From: Macrococcoides caseolyticum
GTDB lineage: Bacteria > Bacillota > Bacilli > Staphylococcales > Staphylococcaceae
Assembly: GCF_002902665.1 (NCBI RefSeq)
Contig: NZ_PPRM01000028.1
Location: forward strand, 1 to 57,733
Length of the DNA stretch: 57,733 nt
Reading direction: 5' to 3'
In this document: piece after piece, positions 57,686 through 57,733 of the stretch
How positions within the stretch are numbered: position 1 is the first letter of the stretch
How the letters are laid out: every line of letters begins with the position of its first letter
The notes under the pieces: generated by a model
Database searches by the model: none
The model's input: the letters and a program-made list of their open reading frames with translations, nothing else
What the model was told of the DNA's origin: nothing
Translations under genes and position numbers: made by a program

Positions 57686-57733
57686 TTAATTACTCGGCTG
57701 TGCTTGTATTAGCGCAGCCATTTTTAATGATAT
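57686..57733 (-). CDS. possible 3' end of a transposase gene, truncated by the window
   Basis: An open frame enters from the right edge and ends at TAA after 15 codons (ISLKMAALIQAQPSN). Position 16 bases inside the suspected IS end fits the C-terminus of an IS3-type OrfB, but 15 residues cannot prove it. A hairpin (57696-57719, GGCTGTGC/GCGCAGCC) lies within it. Confidence 0.3.
   Translation of the reverse strand: MSLKMAALIQAQPSN

Overview
The window is an ordinary stretch of low-GC Firmicutes core chromosome. Gene order (lipM-rhodanese-gcv; aroK-comG; sodA-PBP-pst; znuCB-zur-nfo-cshB; sigA-dnaG; glyS-recO-era-cdd-dgkA-ybeY-phoH; floA-nfeD; rpsU-mtaB-rsmE-prmA-dnaJ-dnaK-grpE-hrcA-hemW-lepA-rpsT), Gram-positive Shine-Dalgarno sites, TTGACA/TATAAT promoters, a glycine riboswitch, a glyS T-box and a CIRCE element place it in the Staphylococcaceae. 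The pst operon lies between rpmG and the sodA/PBP pair, as in Bacillus and, from memory, not as in Staphylococcus aureus, so a Macrococcus-like genome is the best guess. This is inference from order and sequence feel; no search was run.

Layout. 1-2058: a Tn5/Nextera adapter remnant (1-13), a coiled-coil lipoprotein gene, lipM (octanoyl transfer) and a membrane-anchored rhodanese-like protein without cysteine. 2062-6111: gcvPB, gcvPA and gcvT behind a single-aptamer glycine riboswitch. 6103-10154: aroK at the end of the comGA-GG competence pseudopilus operon. 10366-15305: small membrane proteins, an MBL hydrolase, glucokinase, rhomboid GluP, 5-FTHF cyclo-ligase and ribosomal protein L33. 15394-19910: the phosphate uptake operon pstS-C-A-B-phoU behind a PhoP box. 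19938-25321: a class B PBP, sodA, a DUF1189 protein, ispG and a HAD phosphatase. 25344-29663: Zur-regulated zinc transporter, endonuclease IV and a DEAD-box helicase. 29794-37429: ispH, nif3, trmK, cytochrome c550, sigA, dnaG, PPDK regulator and ccpN. 37494-42957: T-box and glyS, then recO, era, cdd, dgkA, ybeY, phoH. 43017-45767: a small membrane protein and the nfeD-floA cluster. 45909-55224: rpsU, a frameshifted mtaB, rsmE, prmA, the hrcA-grpE-dnaK-dnaJ heat-shock cluster and hemW. 55264-57733: lepA, rpsT, a strong terminator and what looks like one end of an IS3-family element.

The genes group into replication/transcription initiation (dnaG, sigA), translation and ribosome maturation (glyS, rpmG, rpsU, rpsT, era, ybeY, prmA, rsmE, trmK, mtaB, lepA), protein folding (hrcA operon), one-carbon and lipoate metabolism (gcv, lipM, 5-FCL), phosphate and zinc uptake, and DNA uptake (comG). 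lipM beside gcv makes sense because the glycine cleavage H protein carries lipoate.

No gene-free stretch exceeds 300 bases; the longest is 57518-57733. I found no prophage, CRISPR array, toxin-antitoxin, defence island, rRNA or tRNA. I did not find a convincing undescribed system. The most useful observations are the mtaB frameshift, the adapter remnant and IS end that suggest this is a whole draft contig, the riboswitch overlapping the aroK stop codon, and the unusual ccpN start.
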